Shown here: positions 43,188 to 52,084 of the stretch, one piece after another
How the letters are laid out: every line of letters begins with the position of its first letter
How positions within the stretch are numbered: position 1 is the first letter of the stretch
Origin: Aldehydirespirator sp965203635
GTDB taxonomy: Bacteria > Actinomycetota > Acidimicrobiia > Acidimicrobiales > Aldehydirespiratoraceae
NCBI GenBank assembly: GCA_965203635.1
Contig: OZ241903.1
Location: 1,426,001-1,490,000 of the forward strand
Direction: 5' to 3'
Length of the DNA: 64,000 bases
Program-made: the position numbers and the translations under genes
The notes under the pieces: generated by a model
What the model was told of the DNA's origin: nothing
The model's database searches: none
What the model saw: only the letters and a program-made list of their open reading frames with translations

Positions 43188-43535
43188 TGATGGGAGGACG
43201 CGGTGTTGTGGTAGCCCGCGGCTGAGCTTCCTCGCGGCGGCGGTTGTCGTCCTCGTGGCGTGCGCAGCCCCCTGATGCGGTAGCTCCGCAGCAGCCGGTG
43301 CCGTCGGTCTCTGCTGAGGCGCCGGGATCCAGTGAGGCCCGGGCTGTGGGTCGAGGCCGGCCGGCGTCTCGGCACGATCGGCAACAGCGGCACCTACGCG
43401 GGCGCCTCGGGGTTGCCCGAGGCTCAGCTGCACCTGCACTGGGAGCTGCATATCGACGGCCACTACCTGGGTGTCGGCCTGTCCGACGCCGACACCCGAG
43501 CCGTCTACACAGCCCTCTTCGCCGACGCCGGCTGA
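43188..43535 (+). pseudogene. Decayed M23 metallopeptidase lipoprotein
   Basis: Three frames each keep a piece of one protein. From about 43219: RLSFLAAAVVVLVACAAP, a lipoprotein signal with a C in lipobox position, then a stop. Next frame: a Pro/Ala/Ser linker (VAPQQPVPSVSAEAPGSSEA). Third frame to the stop at 43535: GTIGNSGT and LHLHWELHIDG, the C-terminal M23 (LytM) strand with H-x-H. The zinc-binding front half of the peptidase domain is missing. So a secreted LytM-type lipoprotein was deleted and frameshifted. Nothing else is seen in 43114-43685 besides the tRNA terminator. Confidence 0.7.
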
Positions 43536-43685
43536 ACTCCGAAGTGAGCCAATTCGTGACGCCTGGGCTCTGAGTTCAATAGAGACACTTCACTGCGAGA
43601 GCGACCGGCAATTCCATAGAAGCAGCGGCCGCGGACGAGCTTGAAACCAGTCCGGCAACGTGATCGAATCCGATTACGAAACCGG

Positions 43686-44159
43686 CTAGAAGTGCTTCTG
43701 TGGCGTCAACGCGCCCTGGACGTTGAGCTTCGTTTGATGTTTGTTCTCGGTCACGAGGTTGGTGGACACGTCGAGCACGCCGTCGATCTGCTGGATCTTC
43801 TCGTGGATCAGGCGGCGAAGGTCGAGCACGTCGCGGCAGAAGACATCGGCGACGATGTCGTAGGCGCCGGCCAGCGTGGCGACATACGCGGTCTCGTCGA
43901 GGTCGGCCAGCGCATCGGCCGTCTCGGTCAGTTGCCGGGGCTGGACCTTCATCAACAGCGTGGCGTGCACGCCCAGTCCCGACCGGTGGGGATCCAGCCA
44001 CACGTCGAAATAGAGCATTCCCGATGCGCGCATCCGGCTGATCCGGTTGCGTACCGTGCCGGCACTGACACCGATGATCTTGGAGATGTCGCTGTAGCTG
44101 CTGCGGCCGTCCTCGTGCAATTTCCGCACGATTTCCAGGTCGACGTCATCCAAATCCAC
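43686..44159 (-). CDS. Lrp/AsnC-family transcriptional regulator
   Basis: A 157-residue protein with the AsnC winged helix (LDDVDLEIVRKLHEDGRSSYSDISKIIGVSAGTVRNRISRM split over residues 1-45) and a C-terminal RAM ligand-binding domain (TAYVATLAGAYDIVADVFC). It starts at GTG 44159. It is divergent from putA across 313 bp that contain two inverted repeats. By analogy with PutR/PruR-type Lrp proteins it probably activates putA in response to proline and controls itself; this is inference from position. Confidence 0.88.
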   Translation of the reverse strand: MDLDDVDLEIVRKLHEDGRSSYSDISKIIGVSAGTVRNRISRMRASGMLYFDVWLDPHRSGLGVHATLLMKVQPRQLTETADALADLDETAYVATLAGAYDIVADVFCRDVLDLRRLIHEKIQQIDGVLDVSTNLVTENKHQTKLNVQGALTPQKHF

Positions 44160-44176
44160 ATCGAAACGCTACTGCA

Positions 44177-44290
44177 TTGCTGGACGAGCACACTAATCCA
44201 GCAACCCGCCGATTGGTCGACTCAGTCATTCTGGAGACAGCAGCATGAGTAATCCAAGTGCACGATTCGAATAATACGTAATACTCGAAT
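44177..44290. promoter_or_regulatory. Two inverted repeats in the lrp-putA divergent region
   Basis: TTGCTGGA (44177-44184) and TCCAGCAA (44197-44204) are exact 8-bp arms 12 nt apart, centred just upstream of the lrp start. A 26-nt imperfect palindrome, ATTCGA to TCGAAT (44265-44290, 11 of 13 pairs), is centred on TACGTA. Both are AT-rich compared with the genome and are good candidates for Lrp binding. This 44160-44472 stretch has no gene. Confidence 0.5.
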
Positions 44291-44472
44291 TTGGTATCAA
44301 CTTTCTCCGGACGACGTTTCCGGGTCGCCGGGACCACGAAGGGTCGCCGCTTCGCACTTGGCACTGCTCGCCTCTCGCACTTGGTCAATCGGCACTGCAC
44401 CCGGCCGCCATCAGGCGCGATGATGGTCCGACGCAAGGCTCTTCCCTCGCGACAGGAAGGGGCGGGCGAGGC

Positions 44473-47400
44473 GTGGACGGCGACACCCGAGACACCGAAC
44501 TGCTGGCCGACGAAGCGGTGGAGCGCGTCGAGCGCTGGCTGGCACCCGGCGCCGCGCCGGCCTCGCGCCGGGAACGAACCGCCACCCGGCGGCTGGCCGA
44601 TCTGGTGAGGGATCGGCAGGGCACCGCCTTCGCCATGCGGTTCGTGGACCGGGTGATCCGGCCCGAGAGCCCAGCCACATCGGCCCGGCAGCTCGCGTCG
44701 CTGGTCGGTGAGGCCGATCTGCCCTCGTTCCTGTCGCCGCTGGACCGGCTGCTGGTTCGCCTCGGGGCGCGCCTCGGCCGCCGGCTTCCCCGCCTGGTGA
44801 TGCCGATCGCCCGGCGACGGATGCGGGCGCTGGTGGGCCACCTCGTCGTCGACTCCGAGCCCGAGCGGCTGGGCGCGCACCTGCAGGCCCGCACCGCCGC
44901 GGGCTACTCGCTCAACGTCAACATGCTGGGTGAGGCCGTGCTCGGCGACGCCGAGGCCGGCCGGCGGCACCGGGAGGTGCTCGACACGCTGGCCCAGCCC
45001 GACGTGGACTACGTGTCGGTGAAGGTCTCGGCGGTGGTCTCGCAGCTCAACCCCTGGGACTTCGACGGCTCGCTGCGGCGGGTGGTGGAGGCGTTGCGCC
45101 CGCTGCTGCGAGCGGCCGCGGCCAGCGCGCCCCCGACGTTCATCAACCTCGACATGGAGGAGTACCACGACCTCGAGCTCACCACCGCGGCCTTCCGCGC
45201 CCTGCTCGGCGAGCCCGAGTTCTCAGCGGTGGACCTCGGCATCGCGGTGCAGGCCTACCTGCCCGACTCCTTCGACGCCCTGCAGGAGCTGGTCGACTGG
45301 CACAACCGGCTGACCGCGGGCGGCCACCGCTCCGGATCGATCAAGATCCGTCTGGTCAAGGGGGCGAACCTGGCCATGGAGCGGGTGGAGGCCGCCATGC
45401 ACGGCTGGCCCCAGACGCCCTACGACACCAAGGCCGAGACCGACGCCAACTACAAGCGCTGCCTCGACTGGGTGCTGACACCGGAGCGCACCGGCTCCGT
45501 GCACATCGGTGTGGCCAGCCACAACCTGTTCGATGTCGCCTGGGCCGACCTGCTGGCCGCCCGGCGCGGGGTCCGCCCCCGGGTGGAGTTCGAGATGCTC
45601 GAGGGCATGGCCCCCACCCAGGCCGAGCTGCTGCGCGCCGACGGCAGGGGAGTGCTGCTGTACACGCCGGCCGTGGCCGAGCGGGACTTCGACGTGGCCA
45701 TCAGCTACCTGTTCCGGCGTCTGGAGGAGAACGCCTCGGAGGACAACTTCATCCACCATCTGTTCGGCCTGCGGCCCGGCAGCGCCGCGTTCGCATCCGA
45801 GGCGGCCAAGTTCCGGGACGCGGTCGCCGGCCGGTGGTCGGCCGGGCGGTCCCCGCGCCGACGCCAGGACCGCCGTCACCCTCCCCGGCCTGCCGACCCC
45901 GCCGGCGGCTTCGTCAACGAGCCCGACACCGATCCCGTGCTGGCCGCCAACCGGGCCTGGGCCCGCGAGATCGTCACCCGGCAGTGGCGCGGACCGGCCA
46001 CGGCCATCACCCGTCAGGTCGCCGGCGTGGACCGGGCGGTGGAGGCGGCCGCCGGCGCGCAGCCCGCCTGGGCCGACCGTCCACCCGCCGAGCGTCGGGA
46101 CCTGCTGTGGCGGGTGGCCGATGAGTTGAGCAGCCGGCGCGGCGACCTGGTGGCGGCCATGGTCCACGAGGGCGGCAAGACCGTCGCCGAGGCCGACCCC
46201 GAGGTGTCCGAGGCCGTCGACTTCGCCCGCTGGTACGGCGAGCGGGCCATCGACCTGGCCCACCCGGGGCCGGCCGGCGCGGGCCTGGCCCATCCAGGGC
46301 TGGCCGGTGGGAGTCTGGCCGGTGGGAGTCTGGCCGGCGCGGGGCTGGCCCGGTTCGAGCCCTACGGAGTTGTGCTGGTGGTGTCGCCGTGGAACTTCCC
46401 GGTGGCGATACCCGCCGGCGGCGTGCTCGCGGCCCTGGCCGCCGGCAACGCGGTGATCCTCAAACCCGCGCCCGAGACCCCCGGCTGCGCCGAGATCGTG
46501 GCCGAGTGCTGCTGGGCCGCGGGCCTGCCCGAGGGCCTGGTCTCGTTCATCCGGACGCCCGACGACAGCGTGGGCCGCCACCTGGTCACTCATGCCGGCG
46601 TGCATGCCGTGATCTTGACCGGGGCCTATGACACCGCTCGGATGTTCCTGTCGTGGAAGCCCGATCTGCGCCTGCTGGCGGAGACATCGGGCAAGAACGC
46701 CATGGTGATCACGTCCAACGCCGACATCGACCTGGCCGTGGCCGACCTCGTGTCGTCCGCGTTCGGTCACTCCGGCCAGAAGTGCTCGGCCGCCAGCCTC
46801 GCCATCTGCGTGGGCGGTGCCTACGACTCGCCCCGCCTGCGACGCCAACTCACCGACGCGGTGACCAGCATCAAGGTCGGTGCCAGCACCGACCTGGCCA
46901 CCACCATGGGTCCGGCCATCAACGAGCCCGAGGGCAGGCTCCTGCGGGCCCTCACCCGCCTCGACGACGGCGAGGAGTGGCTGGTCGAGCCCCGCCGTCT
47001 CGGCTCGCGGGCCTGGACTCCCGGCGTGCGCCTGGGCGTGAGGCCCGGCTCGTGGTTCCACCTGACCGAGTGCTTCGGGCCGGTGCTGGGCGTCATGCGA
47101 GCCGACTCGCTCGACGAGGCCGTCGCCATCCAGAACTCGACCGCCTACGGCCTCACCGGCGGGATCCACACCCTCGACCCGACCGAGATCAGCCGCTGGT
47201 CCGACACGGTCGAGGTGGGCAACGCCTACATCAACCGGGGCACGACCGGCGCCATCGTGCGCCGCCAGCCCTTCGGCGGCTGGAAGCGGTCCTCGGTCGG
47301 CCCCGGCACCAAGGCGGGCGGCCCCAACTACGTGGCCCGGCTGGGGACCTGGCACCCGGTCGGCACCGGCCTGCCGGACGACGAGTGGCTGGCCGCGGCC

Positions 47401-47829
47401 CGAGACAGCGACGAGGCCGCCTGGCAGGCAGAGTTCGGTGTCGAGCACGACCCCACCGGGTTGTTCTGCGAGTCCAACGTCCTGCGCTACCGGCCGCTGC
47501 CCCGGGTAGCGCTACGGACCGAGCCCGACGCCGCGCCCCGAGACATCGAACGAGTCCACATCGCAGCCGCCCGCTGCGACGTACCTCTCATAGAGTCGCT
47601 TGCCGCCGCCGAAACCAGCCGTGAGTTCGCCGCTCGGCTCGGCTCCCTCGAAGTCGACCGGGTGCGAGTCGTGGGAACCTGTAGCCCCGAGCTGCGGGCC
47701 GCAGCCAACGAGGCCGGCATCCACATCGCCGACGACCCCGTCACCGCCGAAGGCCGGATCGAGCTGCTCCACTACCTCCGCGAGCAGGCCATAAGCCGCA
47801 CCACCCACCGCTACGGCAACGTCCTCTAG
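44473..47829 (+). CDS. putA: Bifunctional proline dehydrogenase / P5C dehydrogenase
   Basis: A 1118-residue protein. The N-terminal ~460 residues are a PRODH barrel: DYVSVKVSAVVSQLNP, IRLVKGANLAMERVEA, TYxTKAETDANYKR-like segment, and the FAD-binding RRLEENASEDNF. The rest is an ALDH-type P5C dehydrogenase with Glu in LLAETSGKNAM near 736 and catalytic Cys in HSGQKCSAASLA near 771, plus a C-terminal conserved tail. It converts proline to glutamate. Between the domains is a 30-residue Gly/Ala/Leu repeat (LAHPG, LAGGS, LAGAG) that is probably a slipped-strand expansion. The GTG start is preceded by a purine-rich GGGCGAGG. Confidence 0.93.
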   Translation: MDGDTRDTELLADEAVERVERWLAPGAAPASRRERTATRRLADLVRDRQGTAFAMRFVDRVIRPESPATSARQLASLVGEADLPSFLSPLDRLLVRLGARLGRRLPRLVMPIARRRMRALVGHLVVDSEPERLGAHLQARTAAGYSLNVNMLGEAVLGDAEAGRRHREVLDTLAQPDVDYVSVKVSAVVSQLNPWDFDGSLRRVVEALRPLLRAAAASAPPTFINLDMEEYHDLELTTAAFRALLGEPEFSAVDLGIAVQAYLPDSFDALQELVDWHNRLTAGGHRSGSIKIRLVKGANLAMERVEAAMHGWPQTPYDTKAETDANYKRCLDWVLTPERTGSVHIGVASHNLFDVAWADLLAARRGVRPRVEFEMLEGMAPTQAELLRADGRGVLLYTPAVAERDFDVAISYLFRRLEENASEDNFIHHLFGLRPGSAAFASEAAKFRDAVAGRWSAGRSPRRRQDRRHPPRPADPAGGFVNEPDTDPVLAANRAWAREIVTRQWRGPATAITRQVAGVDRAVEAAAGAQPAWADRPPAERRDLLWRVADELSSRRGDLVAAMVHEGGKTVAEADPEVSEAVDFARWYGERAIDLAHPGPAGAGLAHPGLAGGSLAGGSLAGAGLARFEPYGVVLVVSPWNFPVAIPAGGVLAALAAGNAVILKPAPETPGCAEIVAECCWAAGLPEGLVSFIRTPDDSVGRHLVTHAGVHAVILTGAYDTARMFLSWKPDLRLLAETSGKNAMVITSNADIDLAVADLVSSAFGHSGQKCSAASLAICVGGAYDSPRLRRQLTDAVTSIKVGASTDLATTMGPAINEPEGRLLRALTRLDDGEEWLVEPRRLGSRAWTPGVRLGVRPGSWFHLTECFGPVLGVMRADSLDEAVAIQNSTAYGLTGGIHTLDPTEISRWSDTVEVGNAYINRGTTGAIVRRQPFGGWKRSSVGPGTKAGGPNYVARLGTWHPVGTGLPDDEWLAAARDSDEAAWQAEFGVEHDPTGLFCESNVLRYRPLPRVALRTEPDAAPRDIERVHIAAARCDVPLIESLAAAETSREFAARLGSLEVDRVRVVGTCSPELRAAANEAGIHIADDPVTAEGRIELLHYLREQAISRTTHRYGNVL

Positions 47830-47886
47830 CGCGCCTCCTACGTGGATGTCTTGAATATGTGGTCCGATTGCTTCGTCTAGCAGGTA

Positions 47887-47908
47887 ATATAGGAGAATGG
47901 TCCTATAT
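47887..47908 (+). promoter_or_regulatory. Hairpin over a short-ORF start
   Basis: ATATAGGA (47887-47894) and TCCTATAT (47901-47908) are perfect 8-bp arms around a 6-nt loop that contains the ATG at 47897. AGGAG is inside the stem. The site is an AT-rich island just after putA and could be an operator or a translation-blocking hairpin. Confidence 0.5.
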
Positions 47909-48031
47909 CCACTTGAAGTAATGAATGTCGATGAGGCCGAAGCTCACCAGCAGTCGGCCGCAGTGGCGGCCAGCGAGCATGCGGCCGACGATCAGGCCTA
48001 CATCGACGCGCTCAGCTTCGACGGCGGATGA
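47897..48031 (+). CDS. Possible 44-residue protein
   Basis: A short frame (ATG 47897, or ATG 47921 giving 36 residues) encoding an acidic, Ala-rich peptide (NVDEAEAHQQSAAVAASEH... DALSFDGG). No signal peptide or known motif. It ends 30 nt before the next membrane-protein gene. The start lies in a hairpin, which is why I mention it; whether it is translated is uncertain. Confidence 0.3.
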   Translation: MVLYPLEVMNVDEAEAHQQSAAVAASEHAADDQAYIDALSFDGG

Positions 48032-48061
48032 AGCGAGGCGGGATCGGCTGCTGCCGCCCCG

Positions 48062-48571
48062 GTGAACGAACCGAACCCGACCGAGTCGCGGGCCGCCTAT
48101 CGGCTGGCCTACGAGGAAGTAGTCCGCTGGCGAGCCGAACTGGACGCCCAACTGGACCGCATCCGCACTAGAGCCATGGCGTTCTTCGCTGTCGCGGTGA
48201 TCGCTGCGGGCACCGGGCTGGCCGGGTTTCCTACCACGAAGCTGCCCTCGTCGAGCCCGTCGGTACTGTGGATGTCGGTGATCGGTGCGGGCGTGCTCGC
48301 CAACCTCGTCGCCGTGCTGGCTGTGCTGCGAAGTCCGGAGGGGCCATTTGGTGACAGCCCGTACACGCTAGTAGCGCAGGGGGACAACGTTGACCTGTTC
48401 CCCACCGACGACGCGGTGTACCGCGACCTCGCTCTATGGGGCGACAGAAACGTCCAGGCGCTGTACCTGCAGATCAACGCCCGCCGGAAGTGGCTCTATG
48501 TGAACCTGGCGGGAGTCACCGCAGTGTTGGCGGCCCTCGCCGCGCTGCACTGGGGCAGGCTGTTCCCCTAA
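48062..48571 (+). CDS. Small three-helix membrane protein, unknown
   Basis: A 169-residue protein. A helical, charged N-terminus (YRLAYEEVVRWRAELDAQLDRIRTRA) leads to two transmembrane helices (AMAFFAVAVIAAGTGLAG and VLWMSVIGAGVLANLVAVLAVL). A soluble loop follows and a last helix (LYVNLAGVTAVLAALAALHW) ends the protein. The layout recalls small multi-pass proteins that act as effectors in some defence loci, but no nucleotidyltransferase or other partner is nearby, so I give no function. Confidence 0.6.
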   Translation: MNEPNPTESRAAYRLAYEEVVRWRAELDAQLDRIRTRAMAFFAVAVIAAGTGLAGFPTTKLPSSSPSVLWMSVIGAGVLANLVAVLAVLRSPEGPFGDSPYTLVAQGDNVDLFPTDDAVYRDLALWGDRNVQALYLQINARRKWLYVNLAGVTAVLAALAALHWGRLFP

Positions 48572-48574
48572 CCG

Positions 48575-48763
48575 TTACCCCGCCGCCTTCTGGCGCTGCC
48601 GGGCTGCCGCCACAGTCCGCTTGGCCGTAGCAACCGCCTTTCGGCGCTCGGTCGGGCGCTGAGGGTTCACGGGGGATATCGGCTCCAGTTGAGGTGCCGA
48701 CTCCTCGACAGCGTCCTGCGCCGCGGCACCACCGCCGCCGCCCTCTGCGTCATCCGGTCCCAT
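48575..48763 (-). CDS. Small basic-tailed hypothetical protein
   Basis: A 62-residue protein starting MGPDDAEGGGGGAAAQ and ending with a Lys/Arg/Ala-rich helix (RRKAVATAKRTVAAARQRQK). The support is a strong Shine-Dalgarno, AGGAGGGAG, ending about 7 nt before the ATG at 48763. It converges on the membrane-protein gene (3 nt apart). No known domain. Confidence 0.5.
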   Translation of the reverse strand: MGPDDAEGGGGGAAAQDAVEESAPQLEPISPVNPQRPTERRKAVATAKRTVAAARQRQKAAG

Positions 48764-48951
48764 CGGTCTCTCCCTCCTGCACGGCCGAACTGAACCGGCC
48801 CTGTGGGGGCCGAGCCTAACCCACCTGCTCCTACCGTCAATTGCCGCGGCGGGGTGCGACCGCGTTGGGGGCACATTGCTGACAGCGGGGCTGCGCGGCC
48901 AGCCCGGTGCACAGCCTTGACGCGGGCCGGGTTCGTATAGTTCGCAGGGCC

Positions 48952-50085
48952 ATGGGAGATGCTGCGCCCCGCTCCTTCGATGTTGTGGTCATCGGCGGGG
49001 GTATCGCCGGAATGTCGGCCGCTTGGGCGTTGGCTCGCCGGGGACAGCGCGTCGCCCTCATCGAACGCGAGGTGTCGCTGACCGCTCACAGCACGGGACG
49101 CTCGGCGGCCCAGTTCCTGGCCTCTTACGGCGGGCCGACCCTCCGAGTCCTCAGCGCCGCCTCCCGGCCGTTCCTAGAGAGCGGCGCCGACGGCTTGGCC
49201 GACAGCGAGCTGCTGGAGCCCCGCAACGTGCTGTGGGTGGCACCGGCGGGCTTTGAGGACCAGCTCTCGGAGCGGATTGAAGCCAACGAGACGACGGGCA
49301 CCCCCTGCGAGCTCCTCGACGCCGCCAGCGCGATCACGCTGTGCGCCGCACTCGATCCGAAGTGGCTGGAATCTGCCGTGATCGAGTACGGCGGGTTCGA
49401 CATCGACGTCGCTGGACTGCACCAGGCCTTCCTGCGGGGCGCCCGGGCGGAGGGCGCGACCGTGCTGCGCGAGCACGGAGTGAGAGCGCTCACCCGTCGA
49501 GACGGCTGTTGGCATGTGGATGTGGGCGAGCGGATCCTGCGCGGCGCCGTCGTCGTCAACGCGGCCGGTGCCTGGGCCGACGAGGTGGCCCGCATGGCCG
49601 GCGTGCAACCCGTCGGGCTGCGGCCCTGCCGGCGGACCGTGTTCACCTTCGCCAGCCCCTTCGACCCGGCCGGCTGGCCCCTCGTCGTCGGGGTCGACGA
49701 GAGCTTCTACTTCAAGCCCGAGGGAGCCGACCAGATCCTGGCCTCGCCCGCCGACGAGGATCCCGTCGAGCCCTGCGACGTCAAACCCCGCGAGATCGAC
49801 GTGGCCGCCGGGATCGAGGCCGTCAACCGGGCCACGACCCTCGACGTTCGCTCGATCCGCTCCACCTGGGCCGGCCTGCGCACGTTCGCGCCCGACCGGG
49901 TGCCCGTAGTCGGCTTCGACCCCGGAGCCGACGGGTTCTTCTGGTGCGCCGGGCAGGGCGGCACCGGCATCCAGACATCCCCAGCCATGGCCACTCTCAC
50001 CGCCAACCTGATCAGCGGAGAGACTCCCGCGCCCCCGCTCGGCGGCATTACACCCCAACTCGACCCCCAGCGGTTTGTCCATTAG
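48952..50085 (+). CDS. FAD-dependent amino-acid/amine oxidoreductase (DadA/DAO type)
   Basis: A 377-residue DAO-family flavoprotein. VVVIGGGIAGMSAAWALARRG is the N-terminal FAD site; SLTAHSTGRSAAQF is the flavin-contact loop; VVNAAGAWADEVARMAG and the C-terminal WCAGQGGTGIQTSPAM close the FAD and substrate pocket. It would oxidise a D-amino acid, N-methyl amino acid or similar amine. TATAGT lies 10 nt before the ATG. It opens a co-directional run of catabolic genes that reaches 61.1 kb. Confidence 0.85.
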   Translation: MGDAAPRSFDVVVIGGGIAGMSAAWALARRGQRVALIEREVSLTAHSTGRSAAQFLASYGGPTLRVLSAASRPFLESGADGLADSELLEPRNVLWVAPAGFEDQLSERIEANETTGTPCELLDAASAITLCAALDPKWLESAVIEYGGFDIDVAGLHQAFLRGARAEGATVLREHGVRALTRRDGCWHVDVGERILRGAVVVNAAGAWADEVARMAGVQPVGLRPCRRTVFTFASPFDPAGWPLVVGVDESFYFKPEGADQILASPADEDPVEPCDVKPREIDVAAGIEAVNRATTLDVRSIRSTWAGLRTFAPDRVPVVGFDPGADGFFWCAGQGGTGIQTSPAMATLTANLISGETPAPPLGGITPQLDPQRFVH

Positions 50086-50202
50086 GCAGTGCTGAACGCA
50101 CATCTGCCAACTCAGAGTTATGCCGACTGCCCATGAATCAGGCCGCGAGGCCCTCAATATGGTGAGACCCACCGACCGCGGATCACGAACGGGAGACAGC
50201 CA

Positions 50203-50979
50203 ATGGTCCGGATGCTGTGGATCAACCCCGTCGGCACGCACCTCTACGACGCGCCCATAGGTGCCGAACTGCGGGCCGAGGCCGCGCCCACAACCAGGGT
50301 GGACGTGTGCTCGCTTACCGGTGTCGGCCCCCAGCACCTCGAATGGAACGCCCTGGAGGCGGTGGTGGCCGGCCCCACCATGGGAGTGGTCCGCTGGGCC
50401 TCCGAGCAGCAGGGCTATGACGCCGCCGTCATCGGCTGCTTCTACGATCCCTTCCTGCGAGGCGCCCGGGAGCTGGCCGGTCCCATGGCGGTGACCGCGC
50501 CGGCCGAGGCCTGCCTCCACATCGCAGCCACCATCGGCGAGCGGGTCTCGATCCTGGTAGGACGGCGCAAGTGGATCCCCGAGATGCACGAGAACGTGGT
50601 CAAGTACGGGTACGGCGACCACCTGGCGTCGTTCCGGGTGCTCGGCATGAGCGTCGACGAGTTCCAGGCCGATCCTGAGACCACCCAGCAGCGCATCCTC
50701 GCCGAGGCCGAGAGCGCGGTGCGCGCCGACCGAGCCGACGCCGTCGTGCTGGGCTGCACCATCGAGTTTGGCTTCTACCGGGAGGTGCAGGAGAAGATCG
50801 GTGTTCCGGTCATCGATGCCATCACCGCCCCCCTGCGCTATGCCGAGTTCCTGGCGACCGTCGGAGCCGACCACGGCTGGCGCACCAGCCGGGTTGGCGG
50901 CTACGACTCCGTCCCGGCCCGCGAGCTCGAATGGATCCCGGTAGTGGAGCCCGTGCTCGACAAGGACCCCCGGCCCTGA
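50203..50979 (+). CDS. Asp/Glu/hydantoin racemase family protein
   Basis: A 258-residue protein with the two racemase cysteines in matching contexts: VIGCFYDPF near residue 87 and VLGCTIEFGF near 187. The N-terminal MLWINPVGT is typical of hydantoin racemases. It interconverts enantiomers by a two-base Cys mechanism, with hydantoins, Asp or Glu as known family substrates. It is followed after 37 nt by the DUF917 gene. Confidence 0.85.
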   Translation: MVRMLWINPVGTHLYDAPIGAELRAEAAPTTRVDVCSLTGVGPQHLEWNALEAVVAGPTMGVVRWASEQQGYDAAVIGCFYDPFLRGARELAGPMAVTAPAEACLHIAATIGERVSILVGRRKWIPEMHENVVKYGYGDHLASFRVLGMSVDEFQADPETTQQRILAEAESAVRADRADAVVLGCTIEFGFYREVQEKIGVPVIDAITAPLRYAEFLATVGADHGWRTSRVGGYDSVPARELEWIPVVEPVLDKDPRP

Positions 50980-51016
50980 CTCGCCGACTGCCGGTCGACC
51001 TTCAACGGAGCTGCCC

Positions 51017-52084
51017 ATGGACACCCTGACTGTCGACGACATTGAAGCGCTCTGTCTCGGGGCGACCCTGCTCGGCACCGGCGGGGGCGGTGACCCTTAC
51101 ATCGCCAAGCTCGTCGCCCACCAGGCTCTGGAGACCTACGGGCCGGTCGAGGTTGTGAACGCGGCCGATCTTCCTCCCGACGCGCTGATTCTCACCACCG
51201 CGGTGATCGGCGCACCGACCGTGATCCTGGAGAAGATCCCGGCCGGAACCGAGTACGTTGCGGGCGTCAGGGCTCTGGCCTCCTACCTAGGGAAGGAGCC
51301 GGCCGCGATCCTGCCGATTGAGGTGGGAGGCTGCAACACGCTGCTGCCCATCGCCACCGCGGCGGAGATGGGCCTGCCCATCGTCAACGCCGACTCGATG
51401 CGGCGAGCGTTCCCCCAGATCGAGATGACGGTGTTCACCCTGGCCGGGCTCCCGGCCGGCCCGCTCTCGGTCGCCGACGAGAAGGGCAACCAGTGCGTGT
51501 TCGAGACCACCACCAACCAGGTGGCGGAGACGCTCGCCCGCACCGCGGTCATCCAGCTCGGGATGGCCAACTCCATCAGCTGCTATCCGCTCACCGCGGC
51601 TCAGGTCGCCGAGCACGCCATCCAGGGTTCGCTCACCTACTGCACCGAGGTTGGGCGACTGCTGCAGGCAGTGAAGGACGGCGAGGAAGGCGCGTGGGAG
51701 CGGTTCCTGGCCGAGTCGGGATCCAGAAGGTTCTTCAACGGCAAGGTGGTCGACCTCGACCGCCGCACCACCGACGGGTTCGCACGGTCGACGGTGATCC
51801 TCGAAGACCTGGACGGCCTCGACGCCACCATGCGCATCGAGGTGCAGAACGAGAACCTCGTCGCCTTCCTCGACGGCAAGCCCACCATCACCACTCCCAA
51901 CCTCATCTGCCTGCTCGACCGCGAGACCTTCGACCCCATCACCACCGAGGCGCTGGCCTACGGCAACCGGGTGGTGGTGATCGGGATGCCCTGCGCGCCG
52001 GAGTGGCACCAGGAGGGGATGCTCGACCTCGTCGGGCCTCGGGCCTTCGGCTACGACATCGACTTCGTGGAGCTGCAGGCATGA
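51017..52084 (+). CDS. DUF917 family protein
   Basis: A 355-residue protein of DUF917: GATLLGTGGGGDPY near residue 17, PIEVGGCNTLLPIATAAEMGLPIVNAD near 95 and the C-terminal EWHQEGMLDLVGPRAFGYD. In many bacteria DUF917 proteins are encoded beside, or fused with, HyuA-like hydantoinase/oxoprolinase subunits, and that is the case here: its stop overlaps the HyuA start (ATGA). The biochemical role of DUF917 is not established. Confidence 0.88.
   Translation: MDTLTVDDIEALCLGATLLGTGGGGDPYIAKLVAHQALETYGPVEVVNAADLPPDALILTTAVIGAPTVILEKIPAGTEYVAGVRALASYLGKEPAAILPIEVGGCNTLLPIATAAEMGLPIVNADSMRRAFPQIEMTVFTLAGLPAGPLSVADEKGNQCVFETTTNQVAETLARTAVIQLGMANSISCYPLTAAQVAEHAIQGSLTYCTEVGRLLQAVKDGEEGAWERFLAESGSRRFFNGKVVDLDRRTTDGFARSTVILEDLDGLDATMRIEVQNENLVAFLDGKPTITTPNLICLLDRETFDPITTEALAYGNRVVVIGMPCAPEWHQEGMLDLVGPRAFGYDIDFVELQA

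Noticed and set aside
43244..43573. A 109-codon protein after the tRNA
   Set aside because: It joins the linker of the decayed M23 lipoprotein to an unrelated frame; the conserved LHLHWELHIDG piece is in another frame.
48062..48571. Effector of a CBASS-like defence locus
   Set aside because: The helix layout is only suggestive and no cyclase, ubiquitin-like or nuclease partner lies nearby.
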